From an uncultured Oscillospiraceae bacterium (lineage in GTDB: Bacteria > Bacillota > Clostridia > Oscillospirales > Oscillospiraceae): a stretch of 64,000 nucleotides of DNA. The notes beneath the pieces were generated by a model. That model did no database searches. It saw only the letters and a program-made list of their open reading frames with translations, and had not been told where the DNA came from. Every line of letters begins with the position of its first letter. Position 1 is the stretch's first letter. The stretch covers positions 1 through 64,000 of the forward strand of contig CAKUMO010000008.1 in the NCBI GenBank assembly GCA_934667815.1. The letters are read 5' to 3'. This document shows positions 33,476-41,974 of this stretch, one piece after another. Both the position numbers and the translations under genes were made by a program.

Positions 33476-34360
33476 ATGAGCTATTCCCTCCTGTATTCCC
33501 TGCCGCAGCCGCTGCGGTATTCCAATATTCCGGTGTCCGTAGAGGCAGGTCAGCTTCTGCGGGTGACGGAGAACGGCCAGCTTGCCGCACAGCTTCGCCT
33601 GAAAAACTGCACGGGCGTGCCGGTCACGGGCGCGACCGTCGGCATCTCGCTGTTCGGCGCAAACGGCGAACGCTTGGGCGGCTTCAGCTATGTGTATTCC
33701 GCCTACGCCGCGCCCAACGCGGAGTTCGGGCAGGCCGAAACCGTCGCGCTGCGCGACTGCCCCGCCGTTTCCTTCGCGGTTGAGCCATTGCGCGTGAGCT
33801 TCGCCGACGGACGCATTTGGGAGCCGTCCGACTGCCCCGTTCCGATTCCCGCCGCACCGCAGCAGTCGCTTGCCGGTCAGGGCAAGCGGCGTGTGTTCCC
33901 GCTGATCTTCGCCGTGGCTGCGCTTTTGCTCTACTTCGGGTCGCTTTGCTATAACTATACGCTCTATCAGGAGCACTACGCGTTTTCTTACTACCTCAGC
34001 ATGATGATCCGGCCGACAAAAGTGTTTCTCCTGCTGCTCTCTCTGGTTTTCCCCGTGCTGTGCCTCGCGCTTACGCCGAAGGCAAAATCCGCCTGTAAGC
34101 CGCTGGGCATTGTCTGCCTTGCTCTGGGCGGTTTGCAGGTACTCTCCAGCGCGCTCCTTCTGATCTTCCTGCTCTACCAGCTCCCAGTGACAAGCCTTTC
34201 CTTTCTCTCCGCCGTCCCCGGCTCCGGCATTTTCCTGCGAATCAACCGCATGCTGGCCACGCACGTCTGGTTCGGCGACATCGTCGCACTGGCCGCCGAA
34301 GGCTGCCTCATTGCAAAGAATTTCATCACCGGCGCGGCATTTTTGAAGGCCGCACGGTAA
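33476..34360 (+). CDS. Membrane protein paralogue 1, unknown function
   Basis: The 294-aa protein has an N-terminal soluble domain (1-120: SLLYSLPQPLRYSNIPVSVE, then KNCTGVPVTGATVGISLFGA) that looks like a beta-sandwich. A short linker, QQSLAGQGKRR, and four predicted membrane helices (about 140-290) follow. It has no signal peptide at its N-terminus, so the beta domain is probably cytoplasmic. The neighbouring gene encodes the same layout. I do not recognise the family. Confidence 0.75.
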   Translation: MSYSLLYSLPQPLRYSNIPVSVEAGQLLRVTENGQLAAQLRLKNCTGVPVTGATVGISLFGANGERLGGFSYVYSAYAAPNAEFGQAETVALRDCPAVSFAVEPLRVSFADGRIWEPSDCPVPIPAAPQQSLAGQGKRRVFPLIFAVAALLLYFGSLCYNYTLYQEHYAFSYYLSMMIRPTKVFLLLLSLVFPVLCLALTPKAKSACKPLGIVCLALGGLQVLSSALLLIFLLYQLPVTSLSFLSAVPGSGIFLRINRMLATHVWFGDIVALAAEGCLIAKNFITGAAFLKAAR

Positions 34361-34367
34361 TTGGGAC

Positions 34368-34396
34368 TTGTTATTTCCTCTGCAGTATGCTAAATT
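34368..34396 (+). promoter_or_regulatory. Promoter of membrane paralogue 2
   Basis: TTGTTA - 17 bp - TAAATT, with the same TGCTAAATT box as paralogue 1 and GAAAGGGTGTG before the start. Confidence 0.65.
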
Positions 34397-34428
34397 GATA
34401 GAAGAATAATCCGAAAGGGTGTGTTTGT

Positions 34429-35811
34429 ATGGGCTATTCTCTGCTATATTCCCTGCCGCAGCCGCTGCGCGATGCCAGTATTCCGGTATCCGTGGAGTCC
34501 GGTGCGCTATTCCGCGACGAAAATACACACTGCCTCGCGGCGCAATTCCGCCTGAAAAACTGCGCGGGTATTCCCGTCGCGGAAGCGCTGATCGGCATCA
34601 CGCTGTTCGGCGCAAACGGCGAGCGCCTCGCCGCCGTCAGCTATCCCTACCGTGCGCAGGCCACGCCCGGCACGGAATTCGGGCAGTTTGAAGCCATTGC
34701 ACTGCGCGACTGTCCCGCCGTTTCCTTTCGCGTTGTCCTGCTGCGCGTGAGCTTCACAAACGGTCAGATCTGGGATCCCTATGCGCGTCCCGCAGCGCCC
34801 GAACCGCGTCCGGTGCAGATTCCCGTTGTACAGGTGCCGGTACAGCCCGAGCCGCCCGCCGCGCCTGAAAAGCCCGCAGTCCCCGAGGAACCCGCACCTG
34901 TGGTTCCGGAAAAACCTGCTGCACCTGTGATTCCCGGAGAACCTGACGCAATCGAGGAGGCTGCGCAGCCTGCCGATTCTGCGCCGACCCTCGTCTACAC
35001 GCCCAAGCAATCCGCTGTGCCCGTGCAGCCGGTACCGGAGGCTCCCGTACAGCAGTCTACGCCGACGGTGCAGCCCGTGCCTCCCGCAGGCTCCGCACCG
35101 ACCGAGGTGCTCACGCCTGAGCAATCCCCGCTGCGTGAGCCGCAGCCTGCCGCACAGCGAATCCCGCAGCGTCCCGTCCAGCCGCAGCCCGTGCAGCAGC
35201 CGGTCTGGCCGTCACAGACAAATTACCGCCAGCCCGTGCAGCCATGGCCCGCTCCACAGTCCGCTGCTCCCGCGCAGTCCCTCGCCGGTAAGCGCAAGCG
35301 GCAGTGGCTCCCGCTGCTGTTTTTCGGTCTGGCAATCGTGATGCAGTTTATCACCAATGTGGCTTTCCGTCGCGCGTATCTGAATCTTTACGACGGCAAC
35401 CCGATCAGTGTTCTGCAAGCAATCACCGATGTACTGCGCTATGGATATGAATCCGTCGAGCTTCTCTTATGGCTTCTCGGGCTTGTGCTTCCTGTGCTGT
35501 GCCTCGTGCTGAGCAAAAAGGGCAAGGGCTGCAAGGCCCTCGGGATTGTCAGCCTCGCGATCATTGGCATTCAGCTTGCCGTTGCGGTGTGGTACGCCGT
35601 GCTTTGGGACAATGATTTGCTTAACAATCTGCCCCACGCACTTTATGTGCTTTTCTGGATTCCCGGCGCACCTCTGGTCATGGACTGCCTGTACCTTATC
35701 TACGAGTCCGAGTTCCTTGTGCCAAACCTGCTGTCTGTCATTTCCGATCTGCTTTTCATTTCGACCAACGTTGTCACCGGAATTTGCTTCCTCAAATCCG
35801 CACGCCGCTGA
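34429..35811 (+). CDS. Membrane protein paralogue 2 with long proline-rich linker
   Basis: The 460-aa protein repeats the layout of the upstream gene: MGYSLLYSLPQPLRDASIPV and FRLKNCAGIPVAEALIGITL, then QSLAGKRKRQWLP and four membrane helices. Between them lies an insert of about 155 residues rich in Pro, Val, Ala and Gln, with repeated short units such as PEKPAVPEEPAPVVPEKPAA and QPVQPQPVQQPV. The two genes arose by duplication including the promoter. The insert suggests an extended spacer or a site for protein contacts. Function is unknown. Confidence 0.75.
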   Translation: MGYSLLYSLPQPLRDASIPVSVESGALFRDENTHCLAAQFRLKNCAGIPVAEALIGITLFGANGERLAAVSYPYRAQATPGTEFGQFEAIALRDCPAVSFRVVLLRVSFTNGQIWDPYARPAAPEPRPVQIPVVQVPVQPEPPAAPEKPAVPEEPAPVVPEKPAAPVIPGEPDAIEEAAQPADSAPTLVYTPKQSAVPVQPVPEAPVQQSTPTVQPVPPAGSAPTEVLTPEQSPLREPQPAAQRIPQRPVQPQPVQQPVWPSQTNYRQPVQPWPAPQSAAPAQSLAGKRKRQWLPLLFFGLAIVMQFITNVAFRRAYLNLYDGNPISVLQAITDVLRYGYESVELLLWLLGLVLPVLCLVLSKKGKGCKALGIVSLAIIGIQLAVAVWYAVLWDNDLLNNLPHALYVLFWIPGAPLVMDCLYLIYESEFLVPNLLSVISDLLFISTNVVTGICFLKSARR

Positions 35812-35838
35812 TTCCACTTTTTGATTGGAGGAATTACT

Positions 35839-36837
35839 ATGAACGAACATCCCGTCCCCGGCAAGGGCGGCGAGACCTATCTTCCCTACGCCGCACGCAG
35901 CGGCGAGGAGTCCGTGGTGTATTTCACCCGTGATCTCTCGGCAGAAGGTCTGATTAAAATTTACCGGCGCATTTCCGAGCATTTGCAGGGCAAGATCGCC
36001 GTCAAGCTGCACACCGGCGAGAAAAACGGCCCAAATATTCTCCCGCGTCCGTGGGTAGAGCAGCTTCTGCAATCCGAGCTGCCCGAGGCCACGATCGTGG
36101 AGACGAACAGCTATTACGAGGGCGACCGCTACACCACCGAGCAGCACCGCGAAACGCTCGCGGTCAACGGCTGGATCTTCGCCCCTGTGGACATTCTGGA
36201 CGAGGACGGCGCTGCGCCTCTCCCCATTGAGGGCGGCAAGTGGTTCAAGGAGATGTATGTCGGCAAGCACCTGCTGAACTACGATTCTCTGCTGGTGCTG
36301 ACGCATTTCAAGGGCCACACGCAGGGCGGCTTCGGCGGCTCGAACAAGAACATCGGCATCGGCTGCGCCGACGGCCGCATCGGCAAGGCCATGATCCACA
36401 CCACACCCAACCAGGACAACCAGTGGGACATCGCCAAGGAAGAATTTATGGAACGCATGACGGAGTCGGCCAAGTCTGTGGTCGATCACTTTGGAGAGCA
36501 CATCGTGTTCGTCAATGTGATGCGTAATATGTCTGTTTCCTGCGACTGCGAGGGCATCTATGCCGAGCCTGTGGTAACGCCCAACGTCGGCATCTGCGCA
36601 TCCGTGGACATTCTGGCGGCCGATCAGGCCTGCGTGGACATGGTTTATGCCATGACGCCGCATGACCGTCACGCGCTGGTGCAGCGCATGGAGTCCCGCC
36701 ACGGTCTGCGTCAGCTCAGCTATATGAAAGAGCTCGGCATGGGTCACGACAAATACCGCCTTGTTGACATCGACAACGGCGATGCACGCATCACCGCCGC
36801 CGACGCCGTGGCCGACGTCGTGCCCTTCGAGCTGTAA
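35839..36837 (+). CDS. DUF362 domain protein
   Basis: ATG at 35839 follows GGAGG. The 332-aa protein matches the DUF362 family, with LLVLTHFKGHTQGGFGGSNK then NIGIGCADGRIGKAMIHT at about 150-190. Members are often annotated as iron-sulfur or maturation proteins, but no cysteine cluster of the ferredoxin type is evident here. Function is unproven. A tyrosine-phosphatase gene begins 7 bp after its stop. Confidence 0.85.
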   Translation: MNEHPVPGKGGETYLPYAARSGEESVVYFTRDLSAEGLIKIYRRISEHLQGKIAVKLHTGEKNGPNILPRPWVEQLLQSELPEATIVETNSYYEGDRYTTEQHRETLAVNGWIFAPVDILDEDGAAPLPIEGGKWFKEMYVGKHLLNYDSLLVLTHFKGHTQGGFGGSNKNIGIGCADGRIGKAMIHTTPNQDNQWDIAKEEFMERMTESAKSVVDHFGEHIVFVNVMRNMSVSCDCEGIYAEPVVTPNVGICASVDILAADQACVDMVYAMTPHDRHALVQRMESRHGLRQLSYMKELGMGHDKYRLVDIDNGDARITAADAVADVVPFEL

Positions 36838-36844
36838 TTCCCGC

Positions 36845-37300
36845 ATGACCAGAATTCTATTCATCTGCCACGGCAATATCTGCCGCAGCCCGATGGCCGA
36901 ATTCGTGATGAAGTCGCTGGTGCGCGAAGCGGGGCTGGAAAATGCGTTTTTCATTGCCTCTGCCGCGACGACCGACGAGGAGACCGGCAATCCCGTCTAT
37001 CCGCCGGTGCAGCGCCTGCTGGCGCAGCGCGGCATTTCCTGCGCAGGAAAGACCGCGCGCCGCGTCACGCGCGGCGAGTACGCGAATTGGGACTACATCG
37101 TCGGCATGGACGGAGAAAACCGCCGTGATCTGCTGCATCTGTTCGGCGGCGATCCGGAAAATAAGGTCTCGCTGCTGCTGGACTTCACCGACCGGCCGCG
37201 CAGTGTGGCAGACCCATGGTACACCCGCGATTTCACCGCCGCCGAGCGCGACATCGACGAAGGCTGCCAAGCCCTGCTCGCGCAGATTCTTGAAACATAA
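36845..37300 (+). CDS. Low-molecular-weight protein-tyrosine phosphatase
   Basis: The start at 36845 gives MTRILFICHGNICRSPMAE, with the C(x)5R loop (Cys 8, Arg 14) at the required N-terminal position. The general-acid motif DPWY (SVADPWYTRDF, about 121) is present. At 151 aa it has the normal LMW-PTP length. There is no clear ribosome site, consistent with translational coupling to the DUF362 gene 7 bp upstream. It would dephosphorylate protein tyrosines or sugar/arginine phosphates. The partner kinase is not in the window. Confidence 0.92.
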   Translation: MTRILFICHGNICRSPMAEFVMKSLVREAGLENAFFIASAATTDEETGNPVYPPVQRLLAQRGISCAGKTARRVTRGEYANWDYIVGMDGENRRDLLHLFGGDPENKVSLLLDFTDRPRSVADPWYTRDFTAAERDIDEGCQALLAQILET

Positions 37301-37303
37301 CGC

Positions 37304-37336
37304 AAACCGGCCGCGCTCGGCAGAGGCGGCCGGTTT
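37304..37336 (+). terminator. Terminator after the phosphatase gene
   Basis: AAACCGGCCGC and GCGGCCGGTTT pair 3 bp after the stop, with an 11-base loop. Confidence 0.7.
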
Positions 37337-37391
37337 ACCGTTATCAATCGATTCATACAGCAATAGGTAATTAGAAAAGAGAACTTTGCAC

Positions 37392-37413
37392 GGGCCGATG
37401 TGGACATCGGCCC
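37392..37413. repeat. Dispersed palindrome GGGCCGATGT/ACATCGGCCC, copy 1
   Basis: A near-perfect palindrome with CCCCTACG on its right. The same unit with both flanks (GTAGGGG...CCCCTAC) occurs at 57940-57969. It is an intergenic REP-like element. Confidence 0.75.
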
Positions 37414-37432
37414 CTACGAACGTACGAACGCA

Positions 37433-37464
37433 AAACGGCGTCTCCCATGCGGGAGACGCCGTTT
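37433..37464 (-). terminator. Terminator of psuK-psuG
   Basis: AAACGGCGTCTCCC and GGGAGACGCCGTTT pair around ATGC, 15 bp beyond the psuG stop, with TTTTG on the minus strand. Confidence 0.85.
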
Positions 37465-37478
37465 CATGATTTCAGTGA

Positions 37479-38396
37479 TTACAGTGCGCAGTACGCAGCA
37501 GCGGTCTTGGCCGCAAGTCTTGCGTTGTTGTAAACAAGCTGGATGTTGGAGTTCAGGCTGTCGCCGCCGGTGAGATCCTTGACCTTCGCCAGCAGGAAGG
37601 GCGTGGTAGCCTTGCCGTGGATGCCCTGCTCGTGGCTTTCCTTGATGGCCTCGTCGATGGCCTTGTTGATGACATCGGCGTCCATGGAGTATTCCTCGGG
37701 GATGGGGTTGGTGACCAGCATACCGCCGCGCAGGCCAAGATCGTGCTGGGTCTTGAAGGCCTTTGCCAGTTCCTCCGGCGTGTCGATCTCATAATCGACG
37801 CTGAAGCCGGACTTGCGGGTATAGAATGCGGGCAGCTCCTTGGTACCGTAGCCGATGACGGGCACGCCGTGGGTCTCGAGGTACTCGAGGGTCAGGCCGA
37901 GGTCGAGGATGGACTTCGCACCGGCGCAGACGACCATAACGGGCGTGGAGGCCAGCTCCTCGAGGTCGGCAGAGATGTCCATGGTGGTTTCGGCACCGCG
38001 ATGCACGCCGCCGATACCGCCGGTCGCAAAAACCTTGATGCCCGCCATGTGGGCAATAATCATGGTCGTGGTGACGGTCGTTGCACCGTCCTCGCCTCTG
38101 GCGCACAGAACGGCCAGATCGCGGCGGGAGGCCTTGGCGATCGCAGTCCCCTTCTTGCCGAAGTACTCGATCTCCTCGGGAGTCAGGCCGGCCTTCAGGC
38201 GGCCGCCGATGATGGCGATGGTAGCGGGCACTGCGCCGTTTTCGCGGATGATGCGTTCGACCTCCAGAGCGGTCTGAACGTTCTGGGGATAGGGCATACC
38301 GTGGGAAATGATGGTAGATTCGAGCGCGACAACGGGCTTGCCTTCTGCGATGGCCTGTGCGACCTCGGGCTTCACGTCAAGATATTTATTCAGCAT
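37479..38396 (-). CDS. psuG: Pseudouridine-5'-phosphate glycosidase
   Basis: The 305-aa enzyme splits pseudouridine 5'-phosphate to uracil and ribose 5-phosphate. Family motifs include VALESTIISHGMPYPQN (about 23-39), ATTVTTTMIIAHMAGIKVFA, TGGIGGVHRGAETTMDISADL and NPIPEEYSM. It follows psuK by 22 bp with AAAGGAG before ATG, so kinase and glycosidase form the two-step catabolic pathway in one operon. Confidence 0.95.
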   Translation of the reverse strand: MLNKYLDVKPEVAQAIAEGKPVVALESTIISHGMPYPQNVQTALEVERIIRENGAVPATIAIIGGRLKAGLTPEEIEYFGKKGTAIAKASRRDLAVLCARGEDGATTVTTTMIIAHMAGIKVFATGGIGGVHRGAETTMDISADLEELASTPVMVVCAGAKSILDLGLTLEYLETHGVPVIGYGTKELPAFYTRKSGFSVDYEIDTPEELAKAFKTQHDLGLRGGMLVTNPIPEEYSMDADVINKAIDEAIKESHEQGIHGKATTPFLLAKVKDLTGGDSLNSNIQLVYNNARLAAKTAAAYCAL

Positions 38397-38418
38397 GATG
38401 AAAAACTCCTTTATAAAT

Positions 38419-39504
38419 TTATTTGTTCACGTTGACCCGTTCGCGGACGGATTCAACGGAAAGCACGGGATTGATGGTCTCTGCGCCCTCGATGGCGATG
38501 GACGCAGCGGCAGAGGCCAGCGCGGCGGTATCCTTGAGGTCGGTTCCCTCCAGATAGGCCCACGCGAGCGCCGCCATGAAAGCGTCGCCTGCGCCGGTAG
38601 CGTTCGCCATTTTGGCAGGCAGACAGGGCTGATGGACAAAGCCGTTGTGATCTGCGGCAAAAACGCCGTCCGAGCCGAGTGAAATGAACACACGGCGCAG
38701 GCCGGTGTCCAGAAGTGCTTGTGCCGCGCGGTGCAGGCTACCCTCATCCGTGATCTTTACACCGGAGAGCAGCTCGGCCTCAATGCGGTTGGGTTTGAGC
38801 GTATGGATCTTTCCCAGCACGCCGCGCAGCTTTTCAGCCTTGCGCGTGGAGACAGGATCGACGAAGATCGGCGCGGTGCAATGGCTTGCAAGATATTCCA
38901 GCGACGCCTGCGGCAGATTCGTGTCCGCCACAACAAGCTGCGCACGGTTGAGCAGATTGAGATTTGCGGCGAAGTACTCCGGCTGCAGCTTTTCGCAGAT
39001 CTCCATGTCCGAAACGGCCAGCGCCATGTCGCCGTCCATATCGTTGAGGAACAGATATGTTGAAGTCGTGCCGCCGGGAACCTGAAGCGCATGGCTGATG
39101 TCGATGCCCAGCTCACCGCAGGAGGCCGCAATGCGCTGCGCGTAAAGGTCATCCCCGAAGGCCGTCAGGAAGCGGACATCCACACCGAGCAGGCTCATGT
39201 TGTGCGCGATGTTGCGGCCGACGCCGCCAAGGCTCGTCGTCACGCGTCCGGGATTGGAGTCGCGTGCAACCATGGGGGCAAAAGAACGGCCGCCGATGTC
39301 CACGTTCACACCGCCCGCCACGACCGCGTAGGTGCCGGAGCGCAGAACGTATCCCTTTCCCGCGATGTAGCCCTTTTTCATCAGGTTGGAGATGTGCACC
39401 GCCACGGACGAGCGCGTAATGCCCGCACGCTCTGCCAGCGCCTCCTGCGAGATCATGGGATCGGCTTCGATCCATTGCAGGAGCTGGCGTTCCCGCTGCG
39501 TCAT
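38419..39504 (-). CDS. psuK: PfkB-type pseudouridine kinase with N-terminal winged helix
   Basis: ATG at 39504 follows AGGAAG; the GTG three codons upstream overlaps that site. The 361-aa protein starts with a winged HTH (QRERQLLQWIEADPMISQEA then LAERAGITRSSVAVHI, about 1-60). A ribokinase-like PfkB domain follows (GGVNVDIGG, TSLGGVGRNIAHNMS) with catalytic Asp in NATGAGDAF (about 305). Kinases next to psuG phosphorylate pseudouridine. The fused HTH suggests it also regulates its own operon. Confidence 0.9.
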   Translation of the reverse strand: MTQRERQLLQWIEADPMISQEALAERAGITRSSVAVHISNLMKKGYIAGKGYVLRSGTYAVVAGGVNVDIGGRSFAPMVARDSNPGRVTTSLGGVGRNIAHNMSLLGVDVRFLTAFGDDLYAQRIAASCGELGIDISHALQVPGGTTSTYLFLNDMDGDMALAVSDMEICEKLQPEYFAANLNLLNRAQLVVADTNLPQASLEYLASHCTAPIFVDPVSTRKAEKLRGVLGKIHTLKPNRIEAELLSGVKITDEGSLHRAAQALLDTGLRRVFISLGSDGVFAADHNGFVHQPCLPAKMANATGAGDAFMAALAWAYLEGTDLKDTAALASAAASIAIEGAETINPVLSVESVRERVNVNK

Positions 39505-39549
39505 GGAAATCACTTCCTAAGTAAAAGTTTATTTTCTAATCTAATGCTT

Positions 39550-39577
39550 ATTATAGCAGTGATTCCGCATTTGTCAA
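39550..39577 (-). promoter_or_regulatory. Promoter of psuK-psuG
   Basis: Minus strand TTGACA - 16 bp - TATAAT, about 45 bp before psuK. It overlaps the last codons of nudC. Confidence 0.8.
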
Positions 39578-40381
39578 GCCGTTTTTGCGAAAAAATTCGA
39601 TCATTTCTCCGGTCAGGCTGATGTCGGAGTGATCCTCGGGCAGATCGGCACGGTCAAACCACTGTGCCAGCGCCAGTTCGCCGTCGAGCAGGCGCGGCGT
39701 GGCCTCGCCATCGAGGTCGCAGAAGAACCCCAGGAGCAGGCTGTCTGTCAGGACCCACGGCTGGGATTTGTAAAACCGCAGGTTTTTCACACGCAGACCG
39801 GTCTCCTCCCAAACCTCGCGCCGCACGGTGTCTTCGACCCGTTCGCCGATCTCGCAGAAGCCCGCCACGAGCGCAAAACGCCGGAAAGCACGCCCGGCGT
39901 ACTTGGTCAGAAGCAGCTTTTCACCGTCCGTCACGGCTACAATGACCGCCGGGTTGATGCGCGGATAGACCACTGCGCCGCACTTTGGGCAGCACAGAGC
40001 GCGTTCCGCTGCGCTGTCTGCCATTTCCGCGCCGCAGGCGCCGCAGAAGCGATTGGAGCAATACCAGCGGTGCAGCGTTTCGCCCACGGCGCAGGCAAAG
40101 GCCGTCTCGCGCGGCAGCGCATAGCGATACTCCACAGAGGGAAGCAGCCGCCACGCCGTCTGTTCCTCCGGCGCTTTTTTTGCCAGAAAATAGCGCGTGT
40201 CGTCTATGGAAAAGGCATAGCGCACGGGCATGTCCGGAAGATCGCCGCAGCGCGGCAGGCGAAATTCTTCCGGTGCACTGAGCACGGCGTTTCCGCGGTA
40301 GGCAAGCAGCATGTCCTGCGGCTGCGCCTCGCATTTCTGAAACGCATTGTGATACACATGGGGAAAAATGTCCTGAATCAT
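39551..40381 (-). CDS. nudC: NAD+ diphosphatase (NudC-type Nudix hydrolase)
   Basis: ATG at 40381 follows GGAGGGAGCT and overlaps the GNAT stop as ATGA. The 276-aa enzyme has an N-terminal domain, a four-cysteine zinc ribbon (CGACGAEM...CCPKCG, about 117-138) and a full Nudix box (GFCEIGERVEDTVRREVWEE then TGL). The NudC signature SQPWVLTDSLLLGF (consensus SQPWPFPxS) is slightly altered. It hydrolyses NAD(H) and may remove NAD caps from RNA. Confidence 0.93.
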   Translation of the reverse strand: MIQDIFPHVYHNAFQKCEAQPQDMLLAYRGNAVLSAPEEFRLPRCGDLPDMPVRYAFSIDDTRYFLAKKAPEEQTAWRLLPSVEYRYALPRETAFACAVGETLHRWYCSNRFCGACGAEMADSAAERALCCPKCGAVVYPRINPAVIVAVTDGEKLLLTKYAGRAFRRFALVAGFCEIGERVEDTVRREVWEETGLRVKNLRFYKSQPWVLTDSLLLGFFCDLDGEATPRLLDGELALAQWFDRADLPEDHSDISLTGEMIEFFRKNGLTNAESLL

Positions 40382-40911
40382 AGCTCCCTCCACGAGATCG
40401 GAAAACGCTCCGGCGCACCGTCGGGCTGAAGCCGTTTTTCCAGCCACGAAACGTCGTACCACGCTCCGTTTTTGAAGCCGCAGGCGGCAAATTTTGCAAA
40501 TTCACGATAGCCCAGCGCCTTATGAAACGCCATGGACGGTGCATTTGCCGAGGTCACAACGGCATAGACCGTGCGGTAGCCCTGCGCACGCAGGATCTCC
40601 TCCGTACGCGCGTAAAGCTGCCGACCCACGCCGCGCCCGCGCGCCTCCGGCGCAAGATAGCAGGAAATTTCCGCGCACCAGCGGTAGGCCGCGCGCTCGA
40701 AAGGCGCGCCCGCATAGATGTAGCCCAACACTTTCCCGTTTTCCTGCCAGACCAGCCACGGAAACTGCCGCGTATGCTCGTCCAGCCGGCGCAAAAATTC
40801 CTCGCGCGTGGGCGTTTCATACTCAAAGCTGACCGCCGTATGCTCGACAAAATAGGCATAAATTTCCAACATCGCCGGCACATCCGCCGGCGTCGCTTCC
40901 CGGATCGACAT
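40378..40911 (-). CDS. GNAT acetyltransferase (phosphinothricin/methionine-sulfoximine type)
   Basis: ATG at 40911 follows AGAGGTGG. The 177-aa protein begins MSIREATPADVPAMLEIYAY and has motif A, CYLAPEARGRGVGRQLYART, with the later KALGYREFAKFAACGFKNGA and WYDVSWLEKRL typical of the Pat/YncA subgroup. These acetylate methionine sulfoximine, sulfone or similar amino acids. It is co-transcribed with nudC. Confidence 0.88.
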   Translation of the reverse strand: MSIREATPADVPAMLEIYAYFVEHTAVSFEYETPTREEFLRRLDEHTRQFPWLVWQENGKVLGYIYAGAPFERAAYRWCAEISCYLAPEARGRGVGRQLYARTEEILRAQGYRTVYAVVTSANAPSMAFHKALGYREFAKFAACGFKNGAWYDVSWLEKRLQPDGAPERFPISWREL

Positions 40912-40983
40912 GAAACCACCTCTTTCTGCGCACCATATTACCACATTTCCGTCCGTAAAAAAAGCGCCTCGCGCGAAATTTCC

Positions 40984-41011
40984 TTGCAAATTCCCACGCG
41001 TCTGGTATACT
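40984..41011 (+). promoter_or_regulatory. Promoter of the exporter-like gene
   Basis: TTGCAA - 16 bp - TATACT, 23 bp before the ATG at 41034, with GGGAGGGAG between. Confidence 0.7.
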
Positions 41012-41033
41012 GAAAGCAGGGAGGGAGTCGCCT

Positions 41034-41933
41034 ATGACAAAATGGAAGCATTTTCCGCTCGGACTGCGCACGCTCAAGACCGCACTGGCCATCACGCTGT
41101 CGGTCGCGCTGGTGCGCCTGTTCGTCACGGACACGCTGTCGGTTTTTTACGCGGCCTTCGGCTCGCTCATTGCCATGGAGCGCACGGTCTCCGGCTCTCT
41201 CAAGCAGGCGCTCAGCCAGCTCATCGGCGTAGTGGCCGGAACGGTGCTTGGCTCGGCCGCGCTGCTGCTCTTTCCCGAGGGCACGCCCGCTCTGGCTGCA
41301 GGCGCAGGTGCACTGTTGCTGCTGCTCCTGTGCAACGTACTCAAGCTCAATTTCGTCTCGTCCTTTTCCTGCATCATTTTCCTCTCGGCCTGCCTGACGC
41401 CCTCGGACAACGTGCTGCGCGATTCTCTGTTCCGCCTGCGCGACACTGCCGTTGGCATCGCCGTGGCGCTGGCCGTGAACGCATTGATCGTCCCCTACAA
41501 CAATCGCACCCGCATCCGCACGCTGCTGGCACAGGTGCGGCTCGAGATTCCACGCCATGTGGAGAGCATTGTGCTGCACGAGCGCTTTCCCTCCCTCGCA
41601 CCCACGGTGGAGCTGCTGCGCCGCATCGACAACGAATTAAAGCTCTATCACAACCAGCGCTATTTCCACCGCCGCCACAACGACGAGGCTGCGCTGCGCG
41701 GCTGCCGTCAGCTTGCCGGACGGATGCTTGAAGAATTGGAGGCCATCTGCGGCATGGACACGCTGGGCGATCTCTCCCCGCAGAACGCCGCAGCAATGCG
41801 TGCGCTGGGCATGGACGTGCCGGAGGACGGCATTCACGGGCGCAAGTGTGCGCCGGAGGACACCGTCGTAATGAATTACCATCTGGAAAAGCTCCTGACG
41901 GCCTGCAATTATTTGACTTCCCTTATGGAATAG
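41034..41933 (+). CDS. Aromatic-acid-exporter/FUSC-like membrane protein
   Basis: The 299-aa protein has about six membrane helices in residues 10-160 (LKTALAITLSVALVRLFV, LSQLIGVVAGTVLGSAALLL and others) and a cytoplasmic helical C-terminus. The topology and the opening GLRTLKTALAITL match the ArAE_1/DUF939 group (YgaE/YqjA-like), half-size relatives of FUSC transporters. The substrate is unknown. It stops 5 bp before a hairpin whose right arm provides the ribosome site of the next gene. Confidence 0.8.
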   Translation: MTKWKHFPLGLRTLKTALAITLSVALVRLFVTDTLSVFYAAFGSLIAMERTVSGSLKQALSQLIGVVAGTVLGSAALLLFPEGTPALAAGAGALLLLLLCNVLKLNFVSSFSCIIFLSACLTPSDNVLRDSLFRLRDTAVGIAVALAVNALIVPYNNRTRIRTLLAQVRLEIPRHVESIVLHERFPSLAPTVELLRRIDNELKLYHNQRYFHRRHNDEAALRGCRQLAGRMLEELEAICGMDTLGDLSPQNAAAMRALGMDVPEDGIHGRKCAPEDTVVMNYHLEKLLTACNYLTSLME

Positions 41934-41937
41934 AGGA

Positions 41938-41971
41938 AATCCCCTCCGCATAGATTGCAGCGGAGGGGATT
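41938..41971 (+). terminator. Hairpin overlapping the ribosome site of the M14 peptidase gene
   Basis: AATCCCCTCCGC and GCGGAGGGGATT form a 12-bp stem, followed by ATTTTG. The right arm contains the GGAGGGG that serves the TTG start at 41975, and the T tract runs into the start codon. It could be a partial terminator and a translational gate at once. Confidence 0.7.
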
Positions 41972-41974
41972 ATT

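Noticed and set aside
34507..35124. A 205-codon minus-strand frame opposite the proline-rich linker
   Set aside because: An Arg/Gly/Leu-rich shadow of the Pro/Val/Gln repeat, with no start signals.
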